Part shown: positions 34,802 to 43,099 of the stretch, piece after piece | Layout of the letters: each line of letters starts with the position of its first letter | Position numbering within the stretch: position 1 is the stretch's first letter | Assembly (NCBI RefSeq): GCF_001509485.1 | Contig: NZ_LLZI01000221.1 | Location: 62,001 to 126,000 of the forward strand | Origin: Streptomyces sp. NRRL F-4489 | Lineage (GTDB): Bacteria > Actinomycetota > Actinomycetes > Streptomycetales > Streptomycetaceae | DNA length: 64,000 nt | Direction: 5' to 3' | Made by a program: the position numbers and the translations under genes | Notes under the pieces: model-generated | Seen by the model: the letters and a program-made list of their open reading frames with translations, nothing else | What the model was told of the DNA's origin: nothing | Database searches by the model: none

Positions 34802-36046
34802 CTATTCCGGAGGAAGCCGGTGCGGCTCCAGGCCGTATTCCGGGGAGGCGCCCAGCCGCGCGCGCAGCTTCGCCACCCACGGGTACTTCTCCCGCTGCTC
34901 CCGTGAGTGGCGGTTCAGTTCCTCCACCAGCCGTTCCGAACGCTTGGCGACGTCCAACTCGTCCAGGATCCGGTCGATCTCGGCCAGCAGCGCACCGTGC
35001 AACTGCCACTGGCGCGGATGCCGGCGCACCCCGTCCAGCAGCAGATGCGCCACCACCTCGCGGCTGGCGCGGCTCGCGGCCAGCTCCCGGACGAGCCGGT
35101 CCTCCGCCTCCTCCGCACTGGCGCTGACCTGGGTGGTGATGAGCACCCCGAAGCTCTCCACGGCGCGTGCCATATGGCAGAACAGCTCCCGCAGCGCGTG
35201 GGCGATGTCGCCACGGAACAGCGGTTCGCCGGTCCGGGCCTTGGCGAGATCGGTCAGCGTCCGGCACGCGGTGCGCAGCACCACCGCGGAGATCTCCAGC
35301 GTGTCCAGCCCGGTGCGCAGCACCACCCGCGACAGCAGGCCCTCCTTGACGCGCGGGTTCATCCGCAGACTGTCCTCGGCCTGCCGCAGCGCCTCGTCCA
35401 CCTGCACCACGTCGTGGTCCAGCCGCCGCGCCTCGTGCAGCCGGTCCGCCGCGTCGGCCACCGCGACATGACCGAGCACCTGGTCGCCGAGGCGCAGCAG
35501 CAGGTCCCGCATCCGCCCGGCCAGTCCCTCGATCGCCTCACTGGCCGGCTGCACCCACACCGGCGGTACGAACAGCACGTTGAACAGCATCCCGACGACC
35601 GCGCCGATCAGCGTCTCCAGCACCCGGTCCCAGGCGGTCGCGGCCACCCGGGTCGTGGTCACGCCCAGCACCAGCATCGCGCTGATCGCCACCTCCGGAA
35701 CGAACTCCCCGGCCTTGACGAACCGGCCGATCACCAGCGACGCCAGGATGATCAGCCCCAGGCTCCACCAGGTCAGTCCCACCAGCGAGCTGAAGCCGAT
35801 GGCGATGAGCACCCCGACCACCACCGAATTCACCCGGCGCATGCTGGTGGTGAGCGTGGTGTAGAGGGTGACCTGGACGACGAGCAGCGCGGTCAGCGGC
35901 GCGGTCAGCGGGGCCGGCTCACTGCTCAGCAGCCGGGCGACGACGTACGAGATCACGGCGGCGACCGTCGACCGCAGGGTCTGGGCCACCACGGGCTCGC
36001 GGTGCCGCCGGACGAGGTCCAGCAGGGGATCGGTTACCTCACGCAC
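34802..36046 (-). CDS. FUSC/aromatic-acid-exporter-like membrane protein
   Basis: About 414 residues from GTG 36046, chosen for the purine-rich AAAGGGACGAGGA directly upstream; ATG 36067 is possible. The N-terminal half has about six membrane helices with short loops (LTAPLTALLVVQVTLYTTLTTSMRR, then SLVGLTWWSLGLIILASLV), the pattern of FUSC and ArAE proteins. The C-terminal half (from about residue 175) is a soluble alpha-helical domain with many Arg/Leu heptads. Such proteins probably export aromatic or organic acids. Substrate unknown. Confidence 0.8.
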   Translation of the reverse strand: MREVTDPLLDLVRRHREPVVAQTLRSTVAAVISYVVARLLSSEPAPLTAPLTALLVVQVTLYTTLTTSMRRVNSVVVGVLIAIGFSSLVGLTWWSLGLIILASLVIGRFVKAGEFVPEVAISAMLVLGVTTTRVAATAWDRVLETLIGAVVGMLFNVLFVPPVWVQPASEAIEGLAGRMRDLLLRLGDQVLGHVAVADAADRLHEARRLDHDVVQVDEALRQAEDSLRMNPRVKEGLLSRVVLRTGLDTLEISAVVLRTACRTLTDLAKARTGEPLFRGDIAHALRELFCHMARAVESFGVLITTQVSASAEEAEDRLVRELAASRASREVVAHLLLDGVRRHPRQWQLHGALLAEIDRILDELDVAKRSERLVEELNRHSREQREKYPWVAKLRARLGASPEYGLEPHRLPPE

Positions 36047-36186
36047 TCCTCGTCCCTTTCCCGCCATTCGCACCCGGAACAACGTCCGCCACACCGATAT
36101 CCGAAATATCCGCCCGCCCTGCCGCGACGCGCCCTACCCGGCCCGCGCCCCTCAGCTTCCCTCCCCTCCCGCTGACTTCCGTAAAG

Positions 36187-36213
36187 TTCCCTATCCAGCC
36201 GCTCGATAGGGAA
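36187..36213. promoter_or_regulatory. Putative operator: 9-bp inverted repeat before the HTH gene
   Basis: TTCCCTATC (36187-36195) is the exact complement of GATAGGGAA (36205-36213) across a 9-base spacer. It ends 15 bases before the ATG of the helix-turn-helix gene, so it probably lies on its promoter and could be an autoregulatory site. Confidence 0.55.
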
Positions 36214-36228
36214 GGTTAAGGTAATCTC

Positions 36229-36666
36229 ATGACCGATCGAGAACGTTTCTATTCCGTGGAGCAGGTGGCCGAGCGGCTGGGACTGCACGTCCGGACGGTG
36301 CGCAACTACGTACGGGACGGCCGGCTGCCCGCGGTCCGCATCGGCAAGCAGTACCGCATCGCGCGGGAGGATCTGGAGTCCTTCACCGGCCGCCCGATGG
36401 ACGTCCCCGAGAGCGGTACGGCGGGACGGGCGCGGTATGCCGAGGCGTCCAGCATCGTGGAGATCGAGGACGTCGACGCCAGGACGGCCGACCGGCTCTC
36501 CACCCTGCTCACGGCGGCGGCCGCCGGTCGCGGCAGCGGCGAACGGCCGCTGCGGATCCAGACGGTCTACGACCCGGACCGGGCGCGGATGAAGGTGATC
36601 GTTCTCGGCGGTCTGGCCGACACGGCCAGGCTCTTCGACTACGTGGAGGGGGTGCTCGCCTCGTGA
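36229..36666 (+). CDS. Helix-turn-helix (excisionase/MerR-type) DNA-binding protein
   Basis: 145 residues. The N terminus is an HTH_17-type domain: YSVEQVAERLGLHVRTVRNYVRDGRLPAVRIGKQYRIAREDLE (residues 8-50). The rest is an alpha/beta domain without recognised family (IEIEDVDARTADRL to MKVIVLGGLADTARLFDYVEGV). ATG 36229 is preceded by AAGGTAAT, a weak ribosome site. It overlaps the following hydrolase by GTGA, so the two are translationally coupled. The dyad at 36187 suggests autoregulation. Confidence 0.85.
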   Translation: MTDRERFYSVEQVAERLGLHVRTVRNYVRDGRLPAVRIGKQYRIAREDLESFTGRPMDVPESGTAGRARYAEASSIVEIEDVDARTADRLSTLLTAAAAGRGSGERPLRIQTVYDPDRARMKVIVLGGLADTARLFDYVEGVLAS

Positions 36667-37586
36667 GCACGAACGCAGGGGCAGGCAACGGGGCAGACAC
36701 CGGCACCGGGACCGGCACAGGCACGGCTCCGGCCCCGCCCGCCGGCGCGTCCCGGATCTACACCACGGCGGCCGGAGCCGAAGCGATCCTGCGGCGCTAC
36801 CGCCAGGCACTGGCGGACTGGCCGGTGCCCGCCGAGCACGTCCGGGTGCCGACCAGGGAGGGGGAGACCTTCGTCGTCGTCTCCGGTCCGCCGGACGCAC
36901 CGCCGCTGGTGCTGCTGCACGGCTCGGGCGCCAACGCCACCATGTGGCAGGGCGATATCGCCGCCTGGTCGCGGCACTTCCGCACCTACGCCGTCGACCT
37001 CGTCGGCGAACCGGGCCACAGCGCCCCGTCCCGCCCGGCCCTGGCCTCCGAAGCCCCGGCGCAGTGGCTGGACGACGTACTGGCGGGCCTCGGTCTCACC
37101 CGGACCGCGCTGGTCGGCACCTCGTTCGGCGGCTGGCTGGCGCTGGACTACGCGCTGCGCCGACCGGAGCGGGTGACCCGGCTGGCGCTGCTCTGCCCGG
37201 GCGGTGTGGGCCGGCAGAAGACGGGCTGGCTGGTCAAGGCGCTGCTGCTGCGCGCCCTCGGGCGGCGCGGGGTGCGCCGGTCGGCGCGGATGGTCGCGGG
37301 CCTCGAAGGGGCGGAGCTGGAGCCCGTCCTCGACACGGTCGTGCTGACCTTCACCCACTTCAAGCCGCGTACGGAACGGCTGCCGGTGTTCCCGGACGAG
37401 GAGCTGCGCCGGCTGGCCGCGCCGCTGCTCGTGATCGTCGGGGGCCGCGACGTGCTCTTCGACTCCGCGGAGACGGCCCGGCGGGTGCGGGAGTGCGTGC
37501 CCGGGGCGACCGTGCGGGTGCTGCCGGAGGCCGGGCACTCGCTCTTCGGGCAGACCACGCCGGTGCTCGCGTTCCTGCGCGGCTGA
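36663..37586 (+). CDS. Alpha/beta hydrolase
   Basis: 307 residues. GTG 36663 overlaps the TGA of the HTH gene. A Gly/Thr-rich leader of about 25 residues (GTGTGTGT repeats) precedes the fold. LLHGSGANATMW is the oxyanion segment, nucleophile Ser in LVGTSFGGWLAL, acid Asp in VGGRDVLFDS, His in EAGHSLFG. This is the carboxylesterase/haloperoxidase-type family. Its regulator is probably the coupled HTH protein. Substrate unknown. Confidence 0.87.
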   Translation: MSTNAGAGNGADTGTGTGTGTAPAPPAGASRIYTTAAGAEAILRRYRQALADWPVPAEHVRVPTREGETFVVVSGPPDAPPLVLLHGSGANATMWQGDIAAWSRHFRTYAVDLVGEPGHSAPSRPALASEAPAQWLDDVLAGLGLTRTALVGTSFGGWLALDYALRRPERVTRLALLCPGGVGRQKTGWLVKALLLRALGRRGVRRSARMVAGLEGAELEPVLDTVVLTFTHFKPRTERLPVFPDEELRRLAAPLLVIVGGRDVLFDSAETARRVRECVPGATVRVLPEAGHSLFGQTTPVLAFLRG

Positions 37587-37689
37587 CACGGGGAAGGCGG
37601 GGCGGGGGAGTGGGGGCCGCGCAGGCGCCACCGGGGCCGCGCCCCCAGTCAGCTGCTCTCACCCGTCGCCGCCGGTGCAGGAGGACCCC

Positions 37690-37968
37690 ATGCCGCAGTC
37701 CGAGGAGTGGGACATCGTCACCGGAGTCGGACTGACCGCGACCAGTACCTCATGGAGGCGGCGCTCGGCGGGACCGGCCAGGTGGTGGTCGCCGCCGGGC
37801 TGGACGTCCGCGCGTTCCGCCTGGAGTGGCCGCCGGGCGTCGACCTGTTCGAGATCGACCGGGCGACGGTGCTGGAATTCAAGGACGCGGTACTCGACCG
37901 GCTCGGCGCCCGCCCACGGTGCGGCGCGCACCGCCGTCCACAGCCGCTTCCTGACCGCCCAGCGGTAG
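37690..37968 (+). pseudogene. Remnant of a TIGR00027-type SAM-dependent methyltransferase
   Basis: The pieces of one methyltransferase are spread over two frames. [18 protein letters not shown] (frame of ATG 37690) is the N terminus; a different frame then gives [39 protein letters not shown] and [17 protein letters not shown], the central SAM-binding part; the end [14 protein letters not shown] returns in the first frame. The stretch between N terminus and centre (about 75 residues in relatives) and most of the region before the C-terminal end are missing. Internal deletions and frameshifts make this inactive. Confidence 0.75.
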
Positions 37969-38069
37969 CCCGGAGTTCGGGCGGATTCCCGTAAGCCCCT
38001 GGCCAACGGACTAAGGTACGCAGGGGAGTTGCGGAAGTGCGCGACGGGAACGGAAGGGATGGGCTGGAT

Positions 38070-38912
38070 ATGGCGGTGCCGGAGGACTGGATGGGCGCCC
38101 GGCCTCAGCAGCCGGTCGAACTGCACACGGACCGGCCGCACGCCGCCCGGGTCTACGACGTACTGCTCGGCGGCAAGACCAACTACCCCGCGGACCGCGA
38201 GGCGGCCCGGCAGACCCTCGCCGCGCTGCCCAACGCGGCGATGATCGCCCGTCAGAACCGCGCCTTCATGCAGCGCGTCGCCCGCCACCTCGCGGCCGAG
38301 GCCGGTATCCGGCAGTTCCTCGACATCGGCACCGGCATCCCGACCTCCCCCAACCTCCACGAGATCGTCCAGGCCATCGCGCCGGAGTCCCGGATCGTCT
38401 ACGCCGACAACGACCCGATCGTGCTGGCCCACTCCCGCGCCCTGCACACCAGTCACCCCGCGGGCCGGACCGCCTACATCCAGGCCGACCTCTGCCACCC
38501 CGGGGAGATACTGCGCGACCGAACCCTGTGCCGGACCCTCGACTTCTCCCAGCCCGTGGCGCTGACCCTGATCGCCGTACTGCACTGGCTCCCGGCCGAA
38601 TACGATCCGTACGCCATCGTGCGGGAACTCCTCGACGCCTTCGCGCCCGGCAGCTATCTCGCTCTGACCTACGTCACCGCCGACTTCGAACCGGCCGCGC
38701 TGCGCGAGGTGTCGGACACCTTCGAGGCCAAGGGCTCCCATGTGAACGCGCGCACCAAGCAGGAAGTGCTGCGCTTCTTCGACGGCCTGGAGCTGGCCGA
38801 CCCCGGCCTGACCGTCGTCCACCGCTGGCGCCCGGACCCGGTGGACGTGGGCGCCGACGCCCTGTCCGACGAGGACATCCCGCTCTACGCGGGACTTGCC
38901 CGGAAGTCCTGA
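38070..38912 (+). CDS. SAM-dependent methyltransferase, SAV2177 family (DUF574)
   Basis: 280 residues from ATG 38070; a GTG at 38037 would add 11 residues. Family signs are PHAARVYDVLLGGKTNYPADREAA near the start, FLDIGTGIPTSPNLHE (SAM motif I, about 80-95), YADNDPIVLAHSRAL (motif II) and FAPGSYLALTYVT. This is a large Streptomyces family whose substrates are not known. GGAAGGGATGGG precedes the start. The degenerate methyltransferase just upstream is a different family. Confidence 0.88.
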   Translation: MAVPEDWMGARPQQPVELHTDRPHAARVYDVLLGGKTNYPADREAARQTLAALPNAAMIARQNRAFMQRVARHLAAEAGIRQFLDIGTGIPTSPNLHEIVQAIAPESRIVYADNDPIVLAHSRALHTSHPAGRTAYIQADLCHPGEILRDRTLCRTLDFSQPVALTLIAVLHWLPAEYDPYAIVRELLDAFAPGSYLALTYVTADFEPAALREVSDTFEAKGSHVNARTKQEVLRFFDGLELADPGLTVVHRWRPDPVDVGADALSDEDIPLYAGLARKS

Positions 38913-38953
38913 CGAGGAGTCAGGGTAAGTAAGTAACTGGGCGGCGCTGTACG

Positions 38954-39487
38954 TCAGTTGGCGGCCGGCAGCGCCGCCCAGACCGCCTTGCCGGCGGCGG
39001 TGGGGGTGGTCCAGCCCCAGGACGCGCTGAGGCAGTCGATGATGTGCAGCCCCCGCCCGCTCTGCGCGAAGTGATCCGGCTCCCGCAGTACCGGGACGTC
39101 GCTGCTGTGGTCGCAGACCGTGCACAGGACGAGGTCCCGGCAGCGCAGCAGGCCCAGCCACAGCGGATGCGCGGCACCGCCCCGGGGCTGGGCGGCGGGC
39201 TTGGCGAGGCCGTAGCGCAGCGCGTTGGACAGCAGCTCCGTGACGACCAGGACGGCGTTGTCGACCAGCGGTCCGAGATTCCAGCCGCTGAGAGTGGTGC
39301 CGGTGAACCGGCGGGCCTCCGCGGCCGCCCGCCCGTCCGCGGTCAGCGCGCGGGCGGCCAGGCCGTCCGGGCGGGCCGTGCCGCCGCTGTCGTCGAGCGG
39401 AAGGTGCCGGGGTGCCTGCGCGAGCCAGTGGCTGAAGGACTGGGCGGGGAAGGGGACGGCAGCCGGTCCTGCCGGGCGCATGGTCAT
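38954..39487 (-). CDS. ATP-binding protein (HATPase, anti-sigma/RsbW-like)
   Basis: About 177 residues from ATG 39487 (GGAG 6 bases upstream). VVTELLSNALRYG is the N-box of GHKL ATPases, VCDHSSDVPVLREPD is at the G1 position and GRGLHIIDCLSASWGW the G2 box. An N-terminal 60 residues precede the ATPase domain. Such proteins are serine kinases or anti-sigma-like regulators and are a recurrent third member beside DUF397 and DUF5753-XRE genes in Streptomyces. It diverges from the DUF397 gene across a large dyad. Confidence 0.9.
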   Translation of the reverse strand: MTMRPAGPAAVPFPAQSFSHWLAQAPRHLPLDDSGGTARPDGLAARALTADGRAAAEARRFTGTTLSGWNLGPLVDNAVLVVTELLSNALRYGLAKPAAQPRGGAAHPLWLGLLRCRDLVLCTVCDHSSDVPVLREPDHFAQSGRGLHIIDCLSASWGWTTPTAAGKAVWAALPAAN

Positions 39488-39562
39488 CACGAACTCCGCG
39501 TCGCCTCTCAGACCTTCGTCACGAACGGTGATCCGGCACCACTATCTCCCGGGGATCTGTAG

Positions 39563-39623
39563 CGCTGCAAGTGCATCTGCAATTACATTCGGAGCGAACG
39601 TAATTGCATCGGTAAGTGCAGCG
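39563..39623. promoter_or_regulatory. 61-bp composite dyad in the DUF397/ATPase divergent promoter
   Basis: Two nested inverted repeats share one centre (39593). Inner: TGCAATTAC (39578-39586) and GTAATTGCA (39600-39608) plus TTCG/CGAA arms; outer: CGCTGCA (39563-39569) and TGCAGCG (39617-39623). AAGTGCA also occurs as a direct repeat at 39569 and 39614. The inner core is AT-rich, unlike the flanks. Confidence 0.7.
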
Positions 39624-39697
39624 GTACGTGCGCCAGCGCGTACGGCGGCTTCCGGTGCCCATGGGAAACGTGTGCGGAGAGCAGAGGAGTTGGCGGT

Positions 39698-39934
39698 ATG
39701 CAGCAGTTCGACAACGGTGTGGCCGCGGACCTCATCGAGGGGGCGGAGTGGAGGAAGAGCCGGCGCAGCGCGCCCGGCGGCGACTGCGTCGAGGTCGCCA
39801 AGCTGGCCGACGGCGGCTTCGCCGTCCGCAACTCCCGTGATCCGCACGGGCCGGCGCTGATCTACACCCGCTCCGAGATGGCCGCGTTCGTCGGCGGCGC
39901 CAAGGACGGCGACTTCGACGGCATGCTGGGCTGA
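39698..39934 (+). CDS. DUF397 protein
   Basis: 78 residues, family length. EWRKSRRSAPGGDCVEVAKL, then FAVRNSRDPHGPALIYTRSEMAAFV and KDGDFD near the end are the DUF397 signature. DUF397 proteins partner DUF5753-XRE regulators (Scr2 with Scr1 in S. coelicolor) and may act as antitoxin- or adaptor-like modules. ATG 39698 follows GGAG. The XRE gene starts 164 bases downstream. Confidence 0.95.
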   Translation: MQQFDNGVAADLIEGAEWRKSRRSAPGGDCVEVAKLADGGFAVRNSRDPHGPALIYTRSEMAAFVGGAKDGDFDGMLG

Positions 39935-40050
39935 GCCCGTCTGGGTCGAGCCTGTATGGGCTGAGCCCGGACGCCATGGGCCCGTCGCGCCGCTGCGGCG
40001 GGCCCGTTCGCGGTCCCGGTGACGTTGGCTTGTTTCTGTACCTGACGGCC

Positions 40051-40086
40051 GGTAAGTGCGACACTGGGGGATCAGCACTGTCGCAC
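40051..40086. promoter_or_regulatory. XRE promoter element: GGTAAGTGC and GTGCGACA inverted repeat
   Basis: GTGCGACA (40056-40063) pairs with TGTCGCAC (40079-40086) across 15 bases. The left arm sits in GGTAAGTGC (40051-40059), a 9-mer also found at 39611-39619 in the DUF397 dyad. It ends 12 bases before the XRE start, so the encoded regulator may bind both sites. Confidence 0.6.
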
Positions 40087-40098
40087 ACGGGAGTTGGG

Positions 40099-41010
40099 AT
40101 GACCGCCATGATGCGGCCGGAAGGCGAACGGCCGATAACGCGCTACCTCAGGGAATCGCAGGTCGGGCCGACCGCCGCGCGTATCGTGCTGGGAGCCCAG
40201 CTCCGGAAGCTGCGCACCGCGGCCGGCATCACCCGCGAGGACGCGGGCAAGGCCATCCGGGGCTCGCACGCCAAGATCACCCGGCTGGAAAGAGGCCAGG
40301 TCGGCTTCAAGAGACAGGACCTCGCCGATCTGCTGACCCTCTACAAGATCCTGGACCCCGACCGCCGCGCCGAATACGTCGAGCTGGCCGACCAGGCCAA
40401 CTCCCCGGGCTGGTGGCACGAGTACAGCGACGTCCTGGAGGACTGGTTCGAGCTCCACCTCGGACTGGAGGAAGCCGCCGCGCTGATCCGCACGTACCAG
40501 GTGCAGTTCCTGCCCGGCCTGCTCCAGACCGAGGAGTACGCCTACGCCGTCACCCGCATCGGCTACCCCAACGCCCCCGAGGCCAGGATCGACCGCCTCG
40601 TCCAGCTGCGGATGGACCGCCAGAAGCTGCTGACCAGGCCGGAGGCGCCGCGGCTGTGGGCGGTGGTGGACGAGGCCGTGCTGCGGCGCCCGTTCGGCGG
40701 CACCGAGGTGATGGCCGCCCAGCTGCGCCACCTCCTCAAAGCCATCGAGATGCCCAACGTCACCCTCCAGATCGCACCGTTCAGCGTGGGCGCCAACGCG
40801 GCGGCCGGGGCACCGTTCAGCATCCTGCGCTTCGCCGAACCGGAACTCCCCGACAAGGTCTATCTGGAGCAGCTGACCAGCGCGCTGTATCTGGACAAGC
40901 AGGAGGCCGTCGACCAGTACACCGCGGTGATGGACCGGCTGTGCACCGAGGCCGACACCCCGCAGCAGACCGGCGCCTTCCTCACCTCGCTGCTGGACCA
41001 GCTCGGCTGA
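40099..41010 (+). CDS. Helix-turn-helix (XRE) regulator with DUF5753 domain (Scr1/WhiJ-like)
   Basis: 303 residues from ATG 40099 behind GGGAG. The XRE domain occupies about residues 25-85: LGAQLRKLRTAAGITREDAGKAIRGSHAKITRLERGQ. The DUF5753 domain follows from about 110 with LIRTYQVQFLPGLLQTEEYA, RQKLLTRPEAPRLWAVVDEAVLRRP and APFSILRFAEPELPDKVYLEQL. Such proteins control development and antibiotic production in WhiJ/AbaA-like loci and act with DUF397 partners. All three members of the locus are here: XRE, DUF397 and the divergent ATP-binding protein. Confidence 0.94.
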   Translation: MTAMMRPEGERPITRYLRESQVGPTAARIVLGAQLRKLRTAAGITREDAGKAIRGSHAKITRLERGQVGFKRQDLADLLTLYKILDPDRRAEYVELADQANSPGWWHEYSDVLEDWFELHLGLEEAAALIRTYQVQFLPGLLQTEEYAYAVTRIGYPNAPEARIDRLVQLRMDRQKLLTRPEAPRLWAVVDEAVLRRPFGGTEVMAAQLRHLLKAIEMPNVTLQIAPFSVGANAAAGAPFSILRFAEPELPDKVYLEQLTSALYLDKQEAVDQYTAVMDRLCTEADTPQQTGAFLTSLLDQLG

Positions 41011-41050
41011 CCCGGACCCGGTCCGGGTGCCGAAGATCATCGGGTGCAGA

Positions 41051-41674
41051 ATGACCCGTATGCCGATAATGAACACGCCCGAGACGGCGATGCTCGACGA
41101 CGCCCCCATGGTCAGCCGCACCCTGGCCCGCGCCTTCGTCGACGACCCGATGATGCGCTGGTTCTTCCCCGACGACGCCTCCCGCGAGGCGGCGCTCGGC
41201 CGCTACTACACCACCCTCTTCACCCGGCAGTACGCCCACCACGGCGTCTGCGAACGGACCGGCGCGGCGGCCGCGTTCTGGGTGCCGCCGGAGGCGCAGG
41301 CCAAGGCCGTGCCCGACGAGGAGACCATCAAGGAACTCCTGGACATCCTCGGTGACCGGGCCGGGGCGTTCCAGGGCGCCGTCGAGGCCGCCGCGCAGCA
41401 CACGCCCCAGGAACCGCACTGGTACCTCGCCGTGATCGGCGCCGACCCGGCCGCCCAGGGCCAGGGGCAGGGGGCCGCCCTGCTGCGCTCGGGCCTGGCC
41501 AAGGCCGACGCGGCCGGGCAGCCCGCCTACCTGGAGTCCTCCAAGCCGGAAAACCTCCCCGTCTACGAGCACTTCGGCTTCACCGTGCGCGGCGAGGTGC
41601 GGCTGCCGGACGGTGGCCCGGTGCTGTGGTCGATGTGGCGCGAGCCGCGCCGACCGGCCGCCGACGGGGTGTAG
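41051..41674 (+). CDS. GNAT family N-acetyltransferase
   Basis: About 207 residues from ATG 41051 (ATG 41060 and 41069 are close alternatives). LAVIGADPAAQGQGQGAALL is motif A, with the Q/R-x-x-G-x-G/A acetyl-CoA loop, and YLESSKPENLPVYEHFGF is motif B. N-terminal SRTLARAFVDDPMMRWFFPDD is typical of the large Streptomyces group with conserved DDP. Acetyl-acceptor unknown. The DUF5753 gene ends 40 bases upstream, so it may be cotranscribed. Confidence 0.88.
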   Translation: MTRMPIMNTPETAMLDDAPMVSRTLARAFVDDPMMRWFFPDDASREAALGRYYTTLFTRQYAHHGVCERTGAAAAFWVPPEAQAKAVPDEETIKELLDILGDRAGAFQGAVEAAAQHTPQEPHWYLAVIGADPAAQGQGQGAALLRSGLAKADAAGQPAYLESSKPENLPVYEHFGFTVRGEVRLPDGGPVLWSMWREPRRPAADGV

Positions 41675-41856
41675 CGGCGGCGACGCGGGATCGTGACTGA
41701 CGGGGGCGGGTCTGCCCGGAAGCGGGCCGGCGGGCGCGCCCCTCGCGGCGCGTCCGCCCTCGGGAACGCCCCACCGGAGGCACTCGCCCCGGGAACACCC
41801 GCCCGGGAACGCCCCCTTCGGGAATGCGTGGCCAACCCCCGGCGTTTTCACCAGAC

Positions 41857-42780
41857 ATGACCATTGGAGTTGCCCTCAACCCGACCGACCCCGCCAACCA
41901 GATCGACGCCAGCGTGCGCCTCGCCAAGGAGGCCGCGGCCGCGGGCCTGTGCTCGGCGTGGTTCGGGCAGACCTTCGGCGCGGACTCGCCGCTGCTCGCC
42001 GCGGTCGTCGGCCGGGAGGTGCCGGAGCTGCACGTCGGCACGTCCGCCGTCCCCGTCTTCGGACGCCATCCCCTGGTCCTGTCCAGCCAGGCCCAGACCG
42101 CCCAGGCGGCCACCCACGGCCGCTACCACCTCGGGCTCGCCCTCGGCACCAAGCTCCTGACCGAGGCGGGCTTCGGCATCCCGTACACCCGGCCCGTCGC
42201 CCGGCTGCGGGAATTCCTCACCGCCCTGCGCCAGTTGACCGAGACCGGCAGCGCCGACTTCCACGGCGAGCTGCTCACCGCCACCACCCCGCTCCCGGCC
42301 CGGGTGCCCGGCGCGGAGGCCGGCGTCCCGCTGCTCGTCGCCGCCATGGGACCCAAGGCACTGCGGGTCAGCGGCGAGCTGGCGGACGGCATCCTGCCCT
42401 ACATCGCCGGACCGCGCGCCCTGGCCGACCACATCGTCCCGGCGGTCACCGCCGCCGCCGAGGCCGCCGGCCGGCCGGCCCCCCGGATCGTCGCGCTCGT
42501 CAACGGCATCGTCACCGACGACGCCGACGCGGTGCGCGCGAGGCTCACCGACCACCTGGCGTTCTACGAGCAGATACCCTCCTACGCCCGGGTGATCGAG
42601 CTGTCCGGAGGCCGCCGGGCCGCCGATGTGGCGGTGGTCGGCGACGAGAAGGCGGTCGCCGAGGAGATCCGCCGCTACCGCGACGCGGGCGCCACGGAGG
42701 TGGTCTTCTCCGCCACGGAGGTGGCCGGCGAGGCCGCCCGCCGCCGCACCTGGCAGCTCCTCGGCGAACTGGCCGGCTGA
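41857..42780 (+). CDS. LLM-class F420-dependent oxidoreductase
   Basis: 307 residues from ATG 41857. The barrel begins MTIGVALNPTDPANQID; HLGLALGTKLLTEAGFGIP is at the F420 site of this class and FHGELLTATTPLP follows the substrate loop. VLVAAMGPKALRVSGELADG and the last barrel strand VVFSATEV complete the fold. It is distinct from the FGD-like gene at 28990. Substrate unknown. Confidence 0.87.
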   Translation: MTIGVALNPTDPANQIDASVRLAKEAAAAGLCSAWFGQTFGADSPLLAAVVGREVPELHVGTSAVPVFGRHPLVLSSQAQTAQAATHGRYHLGLALGTKLLTEAGFGIPYTRPVARLREFLTALRQLTETGSADFHGELLTATTPLPARVPGAEAGVPLLVAAMGPKALRVSGELADGILPYIAGPRALADHIVPAVTAAAEAAGRPAPRIVALVNGIVTDDADAVRARLTDHLAFYEQIPSYARVIELSGGRRAADVAVVGDEKAVAEEIRRYRDAGATEVVFSATEVAGEAARRRTWQLLGELAG

Positions 42781-43099
42781 GCACAGGCACGGCGGCACTG
42801 CACGCCAGCAGCACCGCGGGGACGGCGCCCCAGCGCGGCAGCGCCGGCGTCAGGACGACGAAGAAGCCGGCGAACGCGAACGACCCCTGCACCACTCCGC
42901 GCGGGAAGTGCGCCGCCGCGGCGCCGCCCTCGGCGCGGTGGTGGACACCGCCATGATCGCCGCGATGGCCTGGAGCGGCGCGAGCAGCCCGGTCAGCCGA
43001 CCGCCCACCGCACGGCCCCGCCGCCGCTGCACCACCGTCGCGCACAACAAGGTGCCCCTCGATCCGTTGCGGATCCTCCAGGGGGAGGGAGCGTCCCGG
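42781..43099 (-). pseudogene. Possible remnant of a small membrane protein
   Basis: About 320 bases without an intact gene. On the minus strand, GLLAPLQAIAAIMAVSTTA (one frame, about 43000-42940) and HFPRGVVQGSFAFAGFFVVL followed by TPALPRWGAVPAVLLACSA (another frame, about 42915-42810) read like consecutive membrane helices of one protein split by a frameshift. No start codon or family was recognised. It could equally be chance hydrophobic translation of GC-rich DNA. Confidence 0.35.
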
